Shown in pieces: positions 26,298 to 35,247 of a stretch of DNA of 64,000 bases (position 1 is the stretch's first letter; every line of letters starts with the position of its first letter). The translations under genes were made by a program, and so were the position numbers. The notes beneath the pieces were generated by a model. It saw only the letters and a list, made by a program, of their open reading frames with translations. It was not told the origin of the DNA and ran no database searches. Source of the stretch: an uncultured Clostridia bacterium (GTDB lineage: Bacteria > Bacillota > Limnochordia > Darwinibacteriales > DTU012); contig FIZJ01000016.1 of the NCBI GenBank assembly GCA_900019385.1, positions 47,571-111,570 on the forward strand, written 5' to 3'.

Positions 26298-26756
26298 ATG
26301 ATATTGTACCAATACCCTTCACCATTGGGCATCATGCTGCTGACCATGGAAGACAACTCTTTCACCGATATCTGCCTGACACCGTCTTCCACTCATGAGC
26401 ACTGGCACCCGTACCCTCCGCTGCCTCAGCCCTATGCCAACGACCTTGATCAGTATTTCAAGGGCGTACCGGTGGCGCTTGATTGGCCGATCACCCTCAA
26501 AGGCACCCCATTTCAAAAGCGGGTATGGCAGAAGCTTAGGGAAATCCCATATGGGCACACCACCACCTATAGACAGATCGGCGAAGCACTCGACACCAAA
26601 GGATACCGCGCGGTGGGCGGCGCTGTTGGGGCCAATCCACTCATGATTGTGGTCCCCTGCCACCGGGTTCTGGGCTCCAGCGGCCTGGGAGGATATGCCT
26701 ACGGCCTAAAAATCAAGCAGTTTCTCCTCAATCTGGAAAGAATCACTCACTCATGA
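26298..26756 (+). CDS. ogt: Methylated-DNA--protein-cysteine methyltransferase
   Basis: Suicide repair protein that takes the alkyl group from O6-alkylguanine onto its own cysteine. The acceptor motif VVPCHRVLGSSG has the cysteine at about residue 121, and the DNA-binding helix TTYRQIGEAL and arginine finger region GYRAVGGAVGANP are in place. ATG at 26298 is preferred: GGAG ends seven bases upstream. Earlier in-frame ATGs at 26280 and 26292 lie too close to or before that site. The product has 152 residues. Confidence 0.92.
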   Translation: MILYQYPSPLGIMLLTMEDNSFTDICLTPSSTHEHWHPYPPLPQPYANDLDQYFKGVPVALDWPITLKGTPFQKRVWQKLREIPYGHTTTYRQIGEALDTKGYRAVGGAVGANPLMIVVPCHRVLGSSGLGGYAYGLKIKQFLLNLERITHS

Positions 26757-26784
26757 CTAAACTGGCGAAACCGCCAGTTTAGTC
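26755..26784. terminator. Perfect 13-bp hairpin between converging genes
   Basis: GACTAAACTGGCG (26755-26767) pairs perfectly with 26772-26784 across a four-base loop. It starts at the ogt stop codon. No T-run follows on either strand, so it is not a classical terminator; it may protect or process the 3' ends of the two converging transcripts. Confidence 0.5.
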
Positions 26785-26796
26785 ACGAGAATCTCT

Positions 26797-29400
26797 TCAT
26801 TTCCACAGCGGATGCCCTGCCGCTATCGCGTTCAGATACTCCTCCAAGTTGGTATACCCGTCGTCATCCCGGTCGAGATTGCGATCTTCAGCGTCAAACG
26901 GATCAAGGCCGCAGTAGATCTCCCACATGTCGGGCATCCCGTCCCGATCAGAATCTACCGGCGCCAACACTGAGTTCATGATTGGGAAACCGCCGACTTC
27001 ACTTTGGCGCAAGATGACTTTCCCGGTACCGTTGATCACATCGTTGATGATCCTGGTGTCCACAGCGTCCCGCTTTGGCAGGCTTGCTCCAGCGTGGGCC
27101 AGCACCAGCTCATACGCCTCCTCGGCAGAATGGATGGTCATCGGTGCTGAAGGGTACGGTGTATCCATTCTTAAGGCTGACCCTCCGACACCCCGCCAGT
27201 TGTCGGCAGTGACTGTGGGATTTCCTTCCATAACATTTCCCTCGATATAGATCCGCACATCAGCCCCTTCAGGCAGGACCAGAGTCCCACGGCTGCTGGA
27301 CTGTGTTTCGGGGCCTGGCCTGAAGTAATTGCCGATAAAGTTGATTCTTCCTTGAGAACCGGTATACACGCTCCGCTCTCTCCAGTTGTAAATCACATTG
27401 TTGTTGAACTCCACAATATCTCCAAGGTAGGCCAGCTTCGGGTGGCGAGTCTTGTTGGAATAAATCAGGTTGTGGTGGTAAGTGGCCCGCGGCCCCCACA
27501 AGCCTACCGCTGAATGGTTGAGCCAGTTCAACCCTTCACCAAACAAGCAGTACTGCACCGTGATGTTGGAATTGTCGTATGATGAAAACACTTCATCTGT
27601 GCCCCAACTGACAGAACAGTGGTCGAGAATCACACCACTCACATTTTGAGCGATGTTCAAAGCGTCAGAACTGGTCAATCCCCGGCGATCGCCAAGCCTG
27701 AAGCGGAGATACCTGACTATGGAATTGCTTCCGCCAATCAAGGTGGGATAATCGGCGACAGTAATGCCGTCTCCCGGTGCAGTCTGACCGGCGATTGTGA
27801 TGTTGGCCGCAGTCCTCAGCTGTGATTTCAGTTCGACCGTCCCAGAAATGGCAAAGACCACCGTCCGGTTCGGCTGGCTGACTGCTTCCCTCAGCGAGCC
27901 GGGCCCGCTGTCCTTCAAATTGGTGACGATGTATACGTCTCCACCGCGGCCGCCGGTGGCCATGGCACCCATGCCTTCGGCTCCGGGGAATGCTGGGACA
28001 GTTTTGGACGGAGCCGCCTGAACGGGTACATCCACTGCCAGCTGCATGACTTCTTCATTTTCGGGTGCAATCCTGACTAACGCCGTCTTGAGGGCCAATG
28101 ACAGTTCCGTGTCAGAAACTGCGGCCAGCTTCTCCAAAAGCACAGGCATCGCCGCCGCAGCTTGTGGCCCGACCGCTGTCAAGATCCGAACTGCATAAAA
28201 GGCCAGCTCAGGATCGGCAGAATTCACCAAAGCAGTTATATCGGCGAGCAGTTGGGGGTCTTTTCCGGCTGCCACCGCGAAAGCGCCGGCCAGACGCCAC
28301 CGCATTGCCGGTTCCAAGCTGTGTACTCGGCCGAAGATATCAGCTAGATAAAGTGAGCTGTTTTCTCCACCGGCTTCAAGAACCCGGACCGCTGCCCAAT
28401 AGATTTCTGGATCCAAGCCTGGAGCCGACAAAGTTCCTGCAAAAGCGGCCAACACCTCTTGGCTGTGGGGAGTGATCTGCTCTAACGCTTTGGCCGCAAG
28501 GGCGCGGCAATCCATTTCTGCATCCTGATCAGTCAAAACCTCCAGTAAACTTGGGACGAATTGGACAACGTCGATCGATTGCTGCAGCTCAAGCCCTCGC
28601 ACCAAGTCGGCCAACCGCCCAACAGCGCGGAGCGCCAGCACACGATGGCCCAACTCGGAACTGGACAGCTGTTCTTTAAGGAATTGAAGGATCGCTGCAT
28701 TGACATCGCCAGGCTGGGGTCCCGCCTGTGATTGCCCCTCTGGCTGCCCCTGTGACTGCTGCTGTTCCAAGAAAGCTTTGATCAGCTGTTCTCTTGTCAG
28801 CGGCTGCGGAGGAGCTGCTTCTGTCTTCTCCTCAATAATGAAGCGGGCGATCATATCTGCTGTTTTGTCTACGGTATCCTGCTCCAGCGCAGTTTGAGCA
28901 AGCACTTCGAACATCTCCGCCAAGACCTTTATCACATCTTCGTTGTCGTTATAGAGCTTGCGCAGAATCTCCAGCTGGCCGATCTGATAGTCAATCTGCT
29001 CCATCATCAATTCAGCGAACAGCCCGCCGATGCTCAATCCAGGTACGGCCAGCACAGCGTCAACCGCTTCCGCCCGGATTGTTGGCTCAAAGGTTAAGGC
29101 CTTTTTCAGGATCGGCAATGCGGCCGGATCGTTAATTGCCGCCATCACTTTCACAGCCTGCTGCCGTTGAGGTATGTACGCGTGAAACATCCACTGTGTG
29201 TCGATGGCGTTCATCAGGATCGGCACCGCATCCGGGCCAAGGCTCACAAAATAATCGAAAGCCTGCTGGTTGCCGCTGCCCAACAGGGAAACCCACTGGC
29301 TGACGGTCAAGTTTTGCCCAGACGCAACCGGCCCCAGGCCAACACTGCACGCTATCGCCAAAACCAGCACCACTACCAATCTTCTTGACCAATGCAGCAT
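26797..29400 (-). CDS. Exported HEAT-repeat pectate lyase with TSP3-like calcium tail
   Basis: Large exported protein of 867 residues. Order: signal peptide (1-28); helical HEAT-like repeats (about 35-450, e.g. AVRVLEAGGENSS) with a Q/G/P-rich linker near 205-225; pectate lyase-type right-handed beta helix (about 470-780) beginning AFPGAEGMGAMATGGRGG and holding GVILDHCSVSWGTDE and the candidate catalytic arginine in NKTRHPKL; then DSDRDGMPDMWE and NLDRDDDGYTNLEEY, a thrombospondin-3/dockerin-like calcium repeat. The lyase part resembles PL1-like enzymes acting on pectin. The HEAT domain in front is unusual. Confidence 0.83.
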   Translation of the reverse strand: MLHWSRRLVVVLVLAIACSVGLGPVASGQNLTVSQWVSLLGSGNQQAFDYFVSLGPDAVPILMNAIDTQWMFHAYIPQRQQAVKVMAAINDPAALPILKKALTFEPTIRAEAVDAVLAVPGLSIGGLFAELMMEQIDYQIGQLEILRKLYNDNEDVIKVLAEMFEVLAQTALEQDTVDKTADMIARFIIEEKTEAAPPQPLTREQLIKAFLEQQQSQGQPEGQSQAGPQPGDVNAAILQFLKEQLSSSELGHRVLALRAVGRLADLVRGLELQQSIDVVQFVPSLLEVLTDQDAEMDCRALAAKALEQITPHSQEVLAAFAGTLSAPGLDPEIYWAAVRVLEAGGENSSLYLADIFGRVHSLEPAMRWRLAGAFAVAAGKDPQLLADITALVNSADPELAFYAVRILTAVGPQAAAAMPVLLEKLAAVSDTELSLALKTALVRIAPENEEVMQLAVDVPVQAAPSKTVPAFPGAEGMGAMATGGRGGDVYIVTNLKDSGPGSLREAVSQPNRTVVFAISGTVELKSQLRTAANITIAGQTAPGDGITVADYPTLIGGSNSIVRYLRFRLGDRRGLTSSDALNIAQNVSGVILDHCSVSWGTDEVFSSYDNSNITVQYCLFGEGLNWLNHSAVGLWGPRATYHHNLIYSNKTRHPKLAYLGDIVEFNNNVIYNWRERSVYTGSQGRINFIGNYFRPGPETQSSSRGTLVLPEGADVRIYIEGNVMEGNPTVTADNWRGVGGSALRMDTPYPSAPMTIHSAEEAYELVLAHAGASLPKRDAVDTRIINDVINGTGKVILRQSEVGGFPIMNSVLAPVDSDRDGMPDMWEIYCGLDPFDAEDRNLDRDDDGYTNLEEYLNAIAAGHPLWK

Positions 29401-29521
29401 CTACGATTCACCTTCCTGACGGACAAGACAGTCCCATGATTTTTCAATATAATAATTCCCGGTCCGGCTTGAATCCCCTGCACTAAATCAATGATTTGTC
29501 ACCCACCAAACCGGGCTTGAC

Positions 29522-29550
29522 AAAAAACGCGGGCTGATTTCCAGCCCGCG
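29522..29550 (-). terminator. Rho-independent terminator of glnS
   Basis: Read on the minus strand: a nine-pair GC-rich stem (29542-29550 with 29528-29536), a five-base loop and six T (29522-29527). It ends the glnS transcript before the pectate lyase gene. Confidence 0.9.
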
Positions 29551-29569
29551 CACAAAACCTAGACATTGG

Positions 29570-31231
29570 TTAATCGGCCTTCTCCAACCGGAAAGAACTC
29601 TTCAGCGGAACAATGCGGTTAAAGACAAGATTGTCCTTGGAACAAAGCTTGTTGTCCACGACGTAAAAGCCATTGCGCAGAAACTGGAAATGGGTGACTC
29701 CTTGATCGACAAAATCCAGGATGGCAGGCTCGATGACACATGCTGTCAGATCCTGCCTGGAGTTAGGATTGATCGCGTCCAAAAGCGAGTCTTGGTCAGG
29801 TTGGGCCAGAAACAGGGGCTCATAGTGCCGCACCACGCACCTAAGGGCGTGGGAGGCGCTGACCCAGTGGATTGTCCCTTTGACTTTTCGCCCGGCAAAC
29901 CCGGAACCGCTCTTTGTCTCTGGATCATAGGTGCAGAGCAGTTCTATGATATTGCCGTTTTCATCTTTGACAATGTCGTGGCACTTGAGGAAGTATCCAT
30001 GTTTCATCCGCACCTCGCCGCCTATGGTCAGGCGGTTGTAGCCTTTGGGCGGGTTTTCCATGAAATCCTCCCGTTCGATGTAGATTTCCCTTGTGAGCGG
30101 GACTTTGCGTGTGCCTAAGTCGGCCTTGTAGTTGTTGTCCGCATCCAGATACTCCACTCTGTCCGGCTCGAAGTTGGTGATGACGACTTTAATCGGATCC
30201 AAGACCGCCATCAGGCATACCGCTTTTTCCATCAGATCCTGACGAACAAAGTGTTCCAGCATTTCCACATCCACAGTCGTTTCGGTCTTGGGAACCCCAA
30301 TTTCATTGAGGAAAGCGAAAATGGCCTCCTTGGTATAACCGCGCCGCCGCATACCTTGCAGTGTTGGCAGACGCGGGTCGTCCCAACCCTCCAGGTACCC
30401 GCTCTCAACCAACTGCTTCAAATAACGCTTGCTGGTGACCACACCACTGATGTTCAGCCGGCCAAACTCGATCTGCCGCGGCAATCGGCCAGGCAGGTCC
30501 AAATTCTCCAACACCCACTCATAGAGGGCGCGGTTGTTGACAAACTCGTTGGAACAGAGCGAATGGGTTATTCCCTCGATGTAATCCTGGATTGGGTGGG
30601 CATAGTCGTACATCGGGTAAATGCACCATTTGTCTCCTGTCCGGTAATGTTCGGTATAGATAATGCGGTAGAGGACCGGGTCCCTTAAGACAATATTGGG
30701 GTTCGCCATGTCGATCTTGGCTCGCAGCACTTTCTCCCCTTCCTTGAACTTGCCTTCCCGCATCTGCTCAAACAGCCTGAGGTTTTCTTCCACCGAACGG
30801 CTGCGGTAAGGACTTTCCCTCCCCGGTTCAGTCAATGTGCCGCGGTACTCTCGGATTTCGTCCTGGCTCAAATCGCACACATATGCTTTGCCCTTTTTTA
30901 TTAAATAAACAGCATATTCATACATCTGATCAAAATAGTCGGACCCGTACAAAGGTTGTCCGCCGTAGTCGACACCCAACCAATCCATGTCCTCCACGAT
31001 CGCGTTGACATAGTAAATGTCCTCCTTGACAGGATTGGTATCGTCAAAACGCAAGTTGAACTTGCCGTTGTACTTCTTGGCCATGGAATAGCTGATATTA
31101 ATAGCGTAGGCGCTGCCGATATGCAATAGGCCATTGGGCTCTGGCGGAAAGCGGGTCACCACCTTTTCAAGGCCGTTTGCCACATCTTCCGCAATAATTT
31201 TGTCGATGAAATGGGTTGGTTTCAGGTCCAT
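29570..31231 (-). CDS. glnS: Glutaminyl-tRNA synthetase
   Basis: Class I synthetase of 553 residues. The N-terminal Rossmann part has FPPEPNGLLHIGSA (HIGH variant, H37-IGS), DDTNPVKED is typical of the GlnRS/GluRS family, and VTSKRYLKQ stands for KMSKS. The C-terminal anticodon-binding beta barrels match the GlnRS type rather than GluRS. ATG at 31231 is used; the six-codon-longer reading has a weaker start. Many Bacillota lack GlnRS and make Gln-tRNA by transamidation, so its presence is informative about lineage. Confidence 0.94.
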   Translation of the reverse strand: MDLKPTHFIDKIIAEDVANGLEKVVTRFPPEPNGLLHIGSAYAINISYSMAKKYNGKFNLRFDDTNPVKEDIYYVNAIVEDMDWLGVDYGGQPLYGSDYFDQMYEYAVYLIKKGKAYVCDLSQDEIREYRGTLTEPGRESPYRSRSVEENLRLFEQMREGKFKEGEKVLRAKIDMANPNIVLRDPVLYRIIYTEHYRTGDKWCIYPMYDYAHPIQDYIEGITHSLCSNEFVNNRALYEWVLENLDLPGRLPRQIEFGRLNISGVVTSKRYLKQLVESGYLEGWDDPRLPTLQGMRRRGYTKEAIFAFLNEIGVPKTETTVDVEMLEHFVRQDLMEKAVCLMAVLDPIKVVITNFEPDRVEYLDADNNYKADLGTRKVPLTREIYIEREDFMENPPKGYNRLTIGGEVRMKHGYFLKCHDIVKDENGNIIELLCTYDPETKSGSGFAGRKVKGTIHWVSASHALRCVVRHYEPLFLAQPDQDSLLDAINPNSRQDLTACVIEPAILDFVDQGVTHFQFLRNGFYVVDNKLCSKDNLVFNRIVPLKSSFRLEKAD

Positions 31232-31278
31232 CAACTTCCATCCTCTCACTGCCGCATAATCAAGCGTTGTTGTTCTTT

Positions 31279-31308
31279 ATTTTACCATTACTGGCAGCGG
31301 CAATGCAA
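31279..31308 (-). promoter_or_regulatory. Sigma-A-type promoter for glnS
   Basis: On the minus strand: TTGCAT (31303-31308), 18 bases, TAAAAT (31279-31284), about 45 bases upstream of the glnS start. Confidence 0.5.
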
Positions 31309-31459
31309 ATTAATCCTTGCCCACTGCCGAAATCGCAATATCCAACCTAAAATTAGCGCTAAAATGTTCCAATGTCAAACTTGTCTGCAGGATATTGTCA
31401 CCTTACGGCGAACTTCCTTAGTAAGCTGGTATTTTATTCCACCAAGGGAGGAACAAAGC

Positions 31460-31927
31460 GTGTCAAGGCAAAAGTATGTGGTAGTTGGCAGAGTATTACT
31501 TGTAGCTGTCGCTGCGGTAATGTTGTCGGGCTGTTTTGGGTTCCTGAAACCAAGTTTGACCATTACCATCGATCCAGATCCGATCGAGTTCACATTCGCG
31601 GATCTGACTGAAGAGAAGGACATCAACATCAAGTTCACCACCAAAGGCATCGGTTTGATTAAGATTGAGCAGATTGTGTTCGAACTGTTTGAACCGGATG
31701 ATGAAAATCCAATCACCAGCAACGAGGCTGAAGTCGACATCACCATACCTGTGGTTCCTGGTTTATCGGAAGACCATGACGACACATTCACACTGCCCGA
31801 AGACCTGCTCTATGACAATGAAGATCTTTACAATCAAGAGCTGAAGGGCAAAACCTACACTTTGAAAATCACCATCTCCGGCAATATGGATCCGATCGTC
31901 AAAGAAGTCGATGTTAAGTTCAACTAG
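31460..31927 (+). CDS. Small lipoprotein of unknown function
   Basis: Predicted lipoprotein of 155 residues. The N-terminus (SRQKYVVVGRVLLVAVAAVMLSGC) is a positively charged start, a hydrophobic stretch and the lipobox LSGC. GTG at 31460 follows GGGAGG by eight bases. The mature part is acidic and strand-rich (TITIDPDPIEFTF, IEQIVFELFEPDDENP, TYTLKITISGNMDP), suggesting an Ig-like beta sandwich. It stands alone between glnS and the Gfo/Idh gene and has its own terminator. No family recognised. Confidence 0.75.
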   Translation: MSRQKYVVVGRVLLVAVAAVMLSGCFGFLKPSLTITIDPDPIEFTFADLTEEKDINIKFTTKGIGLIKIEQIVFELFEPDDENPITSNEAEVDITIPVVPGLSEDHDDTFTLPEDLLYDNEDLYNQELKGKTYTLKITISGNMDPIVKEVDVKFN

Positions 31928-31937
31928 GTATCATGCA

Positions 31938-31974
31938 TGAAAAAAGAGCTACCCGCAGGTAGCTCTTTTTTTCA
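31938..31974. terminator. Bidirectional rho-independent terminator
   Basis: GAGCTACC (31946-31953) pairs with GGTAGCTC (31958-31965) across a CGCA loop, flanked by six A and seven T. It serves the lipoprotein gene and the converging Gfo/Idh gene. Confidence 0.92.
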
Positions 31975-31994
31975 TGCCTTTATCTCCCAATCCT

Positions 31995-33281
31995 TCAGAA
32001 CTTGACCAAATCCGCGATCTTGACCGGCATACCGGTGGCGATTGACTTGTTGCCGGCGACACCTACAAGAATCGACATGGCGCCGTCAACATGAGACGCG
32101 GCGCGGTTGAACGGATCCGGCTGCGGATTCCCAAAAATATCTTCCAACAGACGGGGATCGCCGCCGCCGTGCCCTCCCGGGGCTTCTTCCACAGGCACTT
32201 CATAGCGCTCACCGAACATCGGATAAACCACAATCCGTTTCGTGACCACAGCGCCCTCCTGCGACTGCTCGCCGCCGGCATTGATATAAGTCTTCTCGCC
32301 AATATCCACCTGAATGCGGCCTTTGGTACCGTTGATGGCAACCCGGTACCCTTCCCACGGCAGGTAGGCATTAAGTGAATATGTAAGTATGGCTTTGTTC
32401 TTGTAGCGGACCAGCACTCCCATGGTGTCTTCAATATTGATGCCGTCGCCGAAAACGCTTTGATCCCGCAGATAGCCGTCATACTCCTCTGCTTCCAGGT
32501 ACAGCTTCCGCAAGGAATCGTTTCTGTTCAGGTCCAGGGCGAACGGATCACCTTTGGCATTGTCCGAGCCGGTACCGCGGTAGTAGAACTTGGTGATGCC
32601 CCGGTTCTCGGCGTTTTCCCGGCCGTAGAACAACAGATCACCCATGGCGAAGACTACTTCCGGCTGGCTGCCGATCCAGAAATTGACCAAGTCAAAGTGG
32701 TGGGTCGCTTTATGCACCAACAATCCGCCGCTGTTGCGCTTGTCCCGGTGCCATCTGCGGAAATAATCGGCGCCGTGGCTGGTGTTCAGCAGCCATTCAA
32801 AATGCACCGAGGTTACCTGGCCGATCGTATCATTCATGATTAGTTCACGGATCTTGGTATTATAGGGCGAATAGCGGTAGTTGAAGGTAACTCTCAGTTT
32901 CCGGCCGGTCTGCTTGATCGTGTCCAGAATCTGCTGGCACTTCTCTGCGTCGATGGTCATGGGCTTTTCAGTAATCACATCGCAGCCAAGTTCCATGGCG
33001 CGGCAGATGTACTTGTGGTGTGTCCGGTCAATAGATGTGACTATGACAGTGTCAGGTTTTTCGTTTTCAATCATCTGGTCGAACTCATGGGCCAGATAAG
33101 TACGGACTGGGCCGTAATTGTGTTTTTCTTTGAGGAGATTCACAGCGTATTCCAGCCGTGCCGGGTTTATATCACAAAAAGCAACCAGTTCGCTGGTATC
33201 GTTGTATTTCGAGGCCAAAGCTTCATAAAAGAACCGTGCTCTTCCCCCGGTGCCCACTTGAACGTACCTGTGTTTTTTCAT
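31995..33281 (-). CDS. Gfo/Idh/MocA-family NAD(P)-dependent oxidoreductase
   Basis: Sugar or inositol dehydrogenase-type protein of 428 residues. It has the N-terminal Rossmann motif VQVGTGGRARFF, the EKPMTIDAEKC segment with the catalytic lysine of the family, and a C-terminal domain with HKATHHFDLVNFWIG. The start is ATG 33281; the longer frame adds 35 residues of poor quality. It is transcribed divergently from an AraC-type regulator, so that regulator is a plausible controller. Substrate unknown; nearby GH106-like and pectate lyase genes suggest plant polysaccharide sugars. Confidence 0.85.
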   Translation of the reverse strand: MKKHRYVQVGTGGRARFFYEALASKYNDTSELVAFCDINPARLEYAVNLLKEKHNYGPVRTYLAHEFDQMIENEKPDTVIVTSIDRTHHKYICRAMELGCDVITEKPMTIDAEKCQQILDTIKQTGRKLRVTFNYRYSPYNTKIRELIMNDTIGQVTSVHFEWLLNTSHGADYFRRWHRDKRNSGGLLVHKATHHFDLVNFWIGSQPEVVFAMGDLLFYGRENAENRGITKFYYRGTGSDNAKGDPFALDLNRNDSLRKLYLEAEEYDGYLRDQSVFGDGINIEDTMGVLVRYKNKAILTYSLNAYLPWEGYRVAINGTKGRIQVDIGEKTYINAGGEQSQEGAVVTKRIVVYPMFGERYEVPVEEAPGGHGGGDPRLLEDIFGNPQPDPFNRAASHVDGAMSILVGVAGNKSIATGMPVKIADLVKF

Positions 33282-33388
33282 CGAAATCCTGCTGCCTCCT
33301 TGTATAAGATAGTGCTGAATTAATCTTACCGCAAATTTATGTATTAATCTAACATATATTTGCCCATTTGTCGGAAATTCAACCAATA

Positions 33389-33417
33389 TTGCGGTGCGAG
33401 GGAAACAAGTTTATAAT
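33389..33417 (+). promoter_or_regulatory. Sigma-A-type promoter of the AraC gene, placing the start codon near +1
   Basis: TTGCGG (33389-33394), 17 bases, TATAAT (33412-33417). The in-frame ATG at 33423 is six bases after the -10, about where transcription should begin. Confidence 0.65.
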
Positions 33418-33422
33418 GAACG

Positions 33423-34274
33423 ATGGGGGTGATCACGATTCTGGACTTCAATTTTCAGTTTCGTATTCAATCGCACAAACGGGAAGCCTTCGATATGAAT
33501 GATAAGCACAGCCACAAACCTCATGAGATTTATTACCTCCGGAAAGGGCAGCGGTATTATTTTATCGACGATAGGATCTATCATGTCCATCGAGGTGATT
33601 TGATCTTTGTCCCCAGCTGCGTCCTCCACCGCACCACAGCGGCAGACAACGAGGATCACGAGCGCACAGTCATTTACTTCCAGGATCAATTCCTGGAAGA
33701 TTTGATTCCGAACATTGCCGGTCATCCTATTATGAAGCGCTTTCACATCGAACCTAAAGTTGTCCGTCTCAAGCTTGGCGACCAAATTGTGATTGAAAAC
33801 ATCCTGTCCAAGCTCAGCCTTGAATACCAAAAACAGCTGCCCGATTCACAGCTGTATCTGAAAATCCTGCTGATCGAACTGCTTTTGGTCGCCAACAGAA
33901 TCGAACCTGCTGACGCCAGCGTTTACGAGTCTTCCAGCCCGGTTCATGAGAAAATCCACAGAATAGTCCGGTACCTGAGGGCAAACTACCAAAAGCCCCT
34001 GTCCCTGAATGAACTGGCTGGTCAATTCTACATCAGCCAGTACTATCTGTCCCGGATGTTCAAAACGGTGACCGGGCTTACTCTGATCGAATATCTGAAC
34101 ACGATCCGAATTCAAGAGGCGCAGAAGCTTCTGGCCGACGAGAATCTGTCGATTACCGAAATCGCCTCTCTTGTGGGGTACGACAGTCAAACTTACTTTG
34201 GCCGGATGTTTAAGCGGATTACCGGCCTGACGCCGCGGGAATACCGGAAACACAACTTAGCCGGCGGCCGCTGA
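33423..34274 (+). CDS. AraC-family transcriptional regulator with cupin sensor
   Basis: The 283-residue protein has an N-terminal cupin-like sugar-sensing domain (about 15-100; HSHKPHEIYYLRKGQ and GDLIFVPSCVLHR) and a C-terminal pair of helix-turn-helix motifs (about 180-280; LSLNELAGQFYISQYYLSRMFK and LSITEIASLVGYDSQTYFGRMFK). The upstream gene is a divergently read Gfo/Idh oxidoreductase. The start is odd: the ATG has no ribosome site and lies at the predicted +1, while GGGGGTG follows it within the frame, so it may be leaderless or start at a later non-ATG codon. Confidence 0.9.
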   Translation: MGVITILDFNFQFRIQSHKREAFDMNDKHSHKPHEIYYLRKGQRYYFIDDRIYHVHRGDLIFVPSCVLHRTTAADNEDHERTVIYFQDQFLEDLIPNIAGHPIMKRFHIEPKVVRLKLGDQIVIENILSKLSLEYQKQLPDSQLYLKILLIELLLVANRIEPADASVYESSSPVHEKIHRIVRYLRANYQKPLSLNELAGQFYISQYYLSRMFKTVTGLTLIEYLNTIRIQEAQKLLADENLSITEIASLVGYDSQTYFGRMFKRITGLTPREYRKHNLAGGR

Positions 34275-34282
34275 TACCTTTG

Positions 34283-35008
34283 TCAGTGCTTCCACTCCAA
34301 AACTTGATAGATCCGGGGCAAATCAAAAACGGTGATGATGCCAAGCAGGGCTCCGCTTTCGCTTCCGGTCTCACTAATGAGCACTGCCTGGAGCCGTTTG
34401 CCTTTGTGGCTGAAATCTTCGAACAGCTTGAGAACGGTGACCAGTGAACACGATGGCGGCACAAACCGGTAGTTGTCGGGATTGTGCAGGTAGCGGAGCA
34501 CCGCTTCCACTCTTACCTGAGTAAAGTCAAGATCTGCCGCCATGTGATCCGCCAGCCAATACGTGACAGCTTCCGCAGTCAAGATGCCGACAAACTGCCG
34601 TCCATTGTATACAGGAAGCTTTGAGAAGGAATTGGCGTGCATCTTGGTGATCGCGCTGCCTAAGGTATCGTCGAAGCCGCAGGTGATCACAGGCCCTAAA
34701 AAGGCATCCCCCACTGTTGGCGGTGAATGAAGCAGATCCCGAATCTGCTCCAGGCGCTCCACCACGCTCATGTGCGGCTCGGCAATGGGCTGGTCGTCAA
34801 TTCTCTCATGGACAATGGCATTGCGGAGGTCACCATACTCCTTTAGTTCCAGGGCGATTTCCCGGATAAAAGGATCAGCTTTGGCCGCCAAGTCCACCAA
34901 CTGGTAAAACGGGACATGCCGCTTGTTCCTCACGATCTTTCCCAACGCCTGTTCAATACCGACGAAAGCGTTCAGAAAGCGCCTCGAGTTCTCATAGCCG
35001 CCAGCCAT
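34283..35008 (-). CDS. HEPN-like domain fused to a CBS pair
   Basis: Protein of 241 residues. Residues 1-90 are helical and contain R62-NAIV-H67, the R-x4-H signature of HEPN domains, in the context YGDLRNAIVHERI. Residues about 97-240 form two CBS motifs (FSKLPVYNGRQFVGILTAEAV and GALLGIITVFDL), which usually sense adenine nucleotides. HEPN domains can be RNases or partners of nucleotidyltransferases; no partner gene is adjacent. GAGGTG precedes the ATG. It ends eight bases from the end of the converging AraC gene. Confidence 0.78.
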   Translation of the reverse strand: MAGGYENSRRFLNAFVGIEQALGKIVRNKRHVPFYQLVDLAAKADPFIREIALELKEYGDLRNAIVHERIDDQPIAEPHMSVVERLEQIRDLLHSPPTVGDAFLGPVITCGFDDTLGSAITKMHANSFSKLPVYNGRQFVGILTAEAVTYWLADHMAADLDFTQVRVEAVLRYLHNPDNYRFVPPSCSLVTVLKLFEDFSHKGKRLQAVLISETGSESGALLGIITVFDLPRIYQVLEWKH

Positions 35009-35066
35009 TCAGATCACCTCGTTTGCGTTTGTTCAATAGATTCACGCCAGTTCATGAATATTCCTG

Positions 35067-35106
35067 CAAAAAACGGCACAGGCAGCCCCTCAGGAAGGGC
35101 TGCCTG
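35067..35106 (-). terminator. Likely terminator of the GH106-like gene
   Basis: On the minus strand a ten-pair stem (35097-35106 with 35079-35088) with an eight-base loop is followed, after five bases, by six T (35068-35073). The 140 bases between this and the GH106-like stop hold no convincing gene; a nine-codon TTG frame and a GTGAT/ATCAC dyad are visible there. Confidence 0.7.
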
Positions 35107-35247
35107 CGTTAGCCTGAGTGCTAAACTTCAAGCCACCTCATCGTGATCAATGTAATCACTCCTTTCCAGGGAGTAAATATCGACCTGCTCCCTATTTTCA
35201 CCATAGCATAGAGCTGTGTTTGAAACCAGATCGCAAACTGATCGGAA

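Noticed and set aside
26755..26784. Classical rho-independent terminator after ogt
   Set aside because: The hairpin is perfect but has no T-run on either side, so it is reported only as a 3'-end hairpin of uncertain function.
35107..35247. A nine-codon TTG ORF (MITMRWLEV) before the terminator
   Set aside because: A plausible ribosome site exists, but the ORF is too short to distinguish from chance and has no linked gene.
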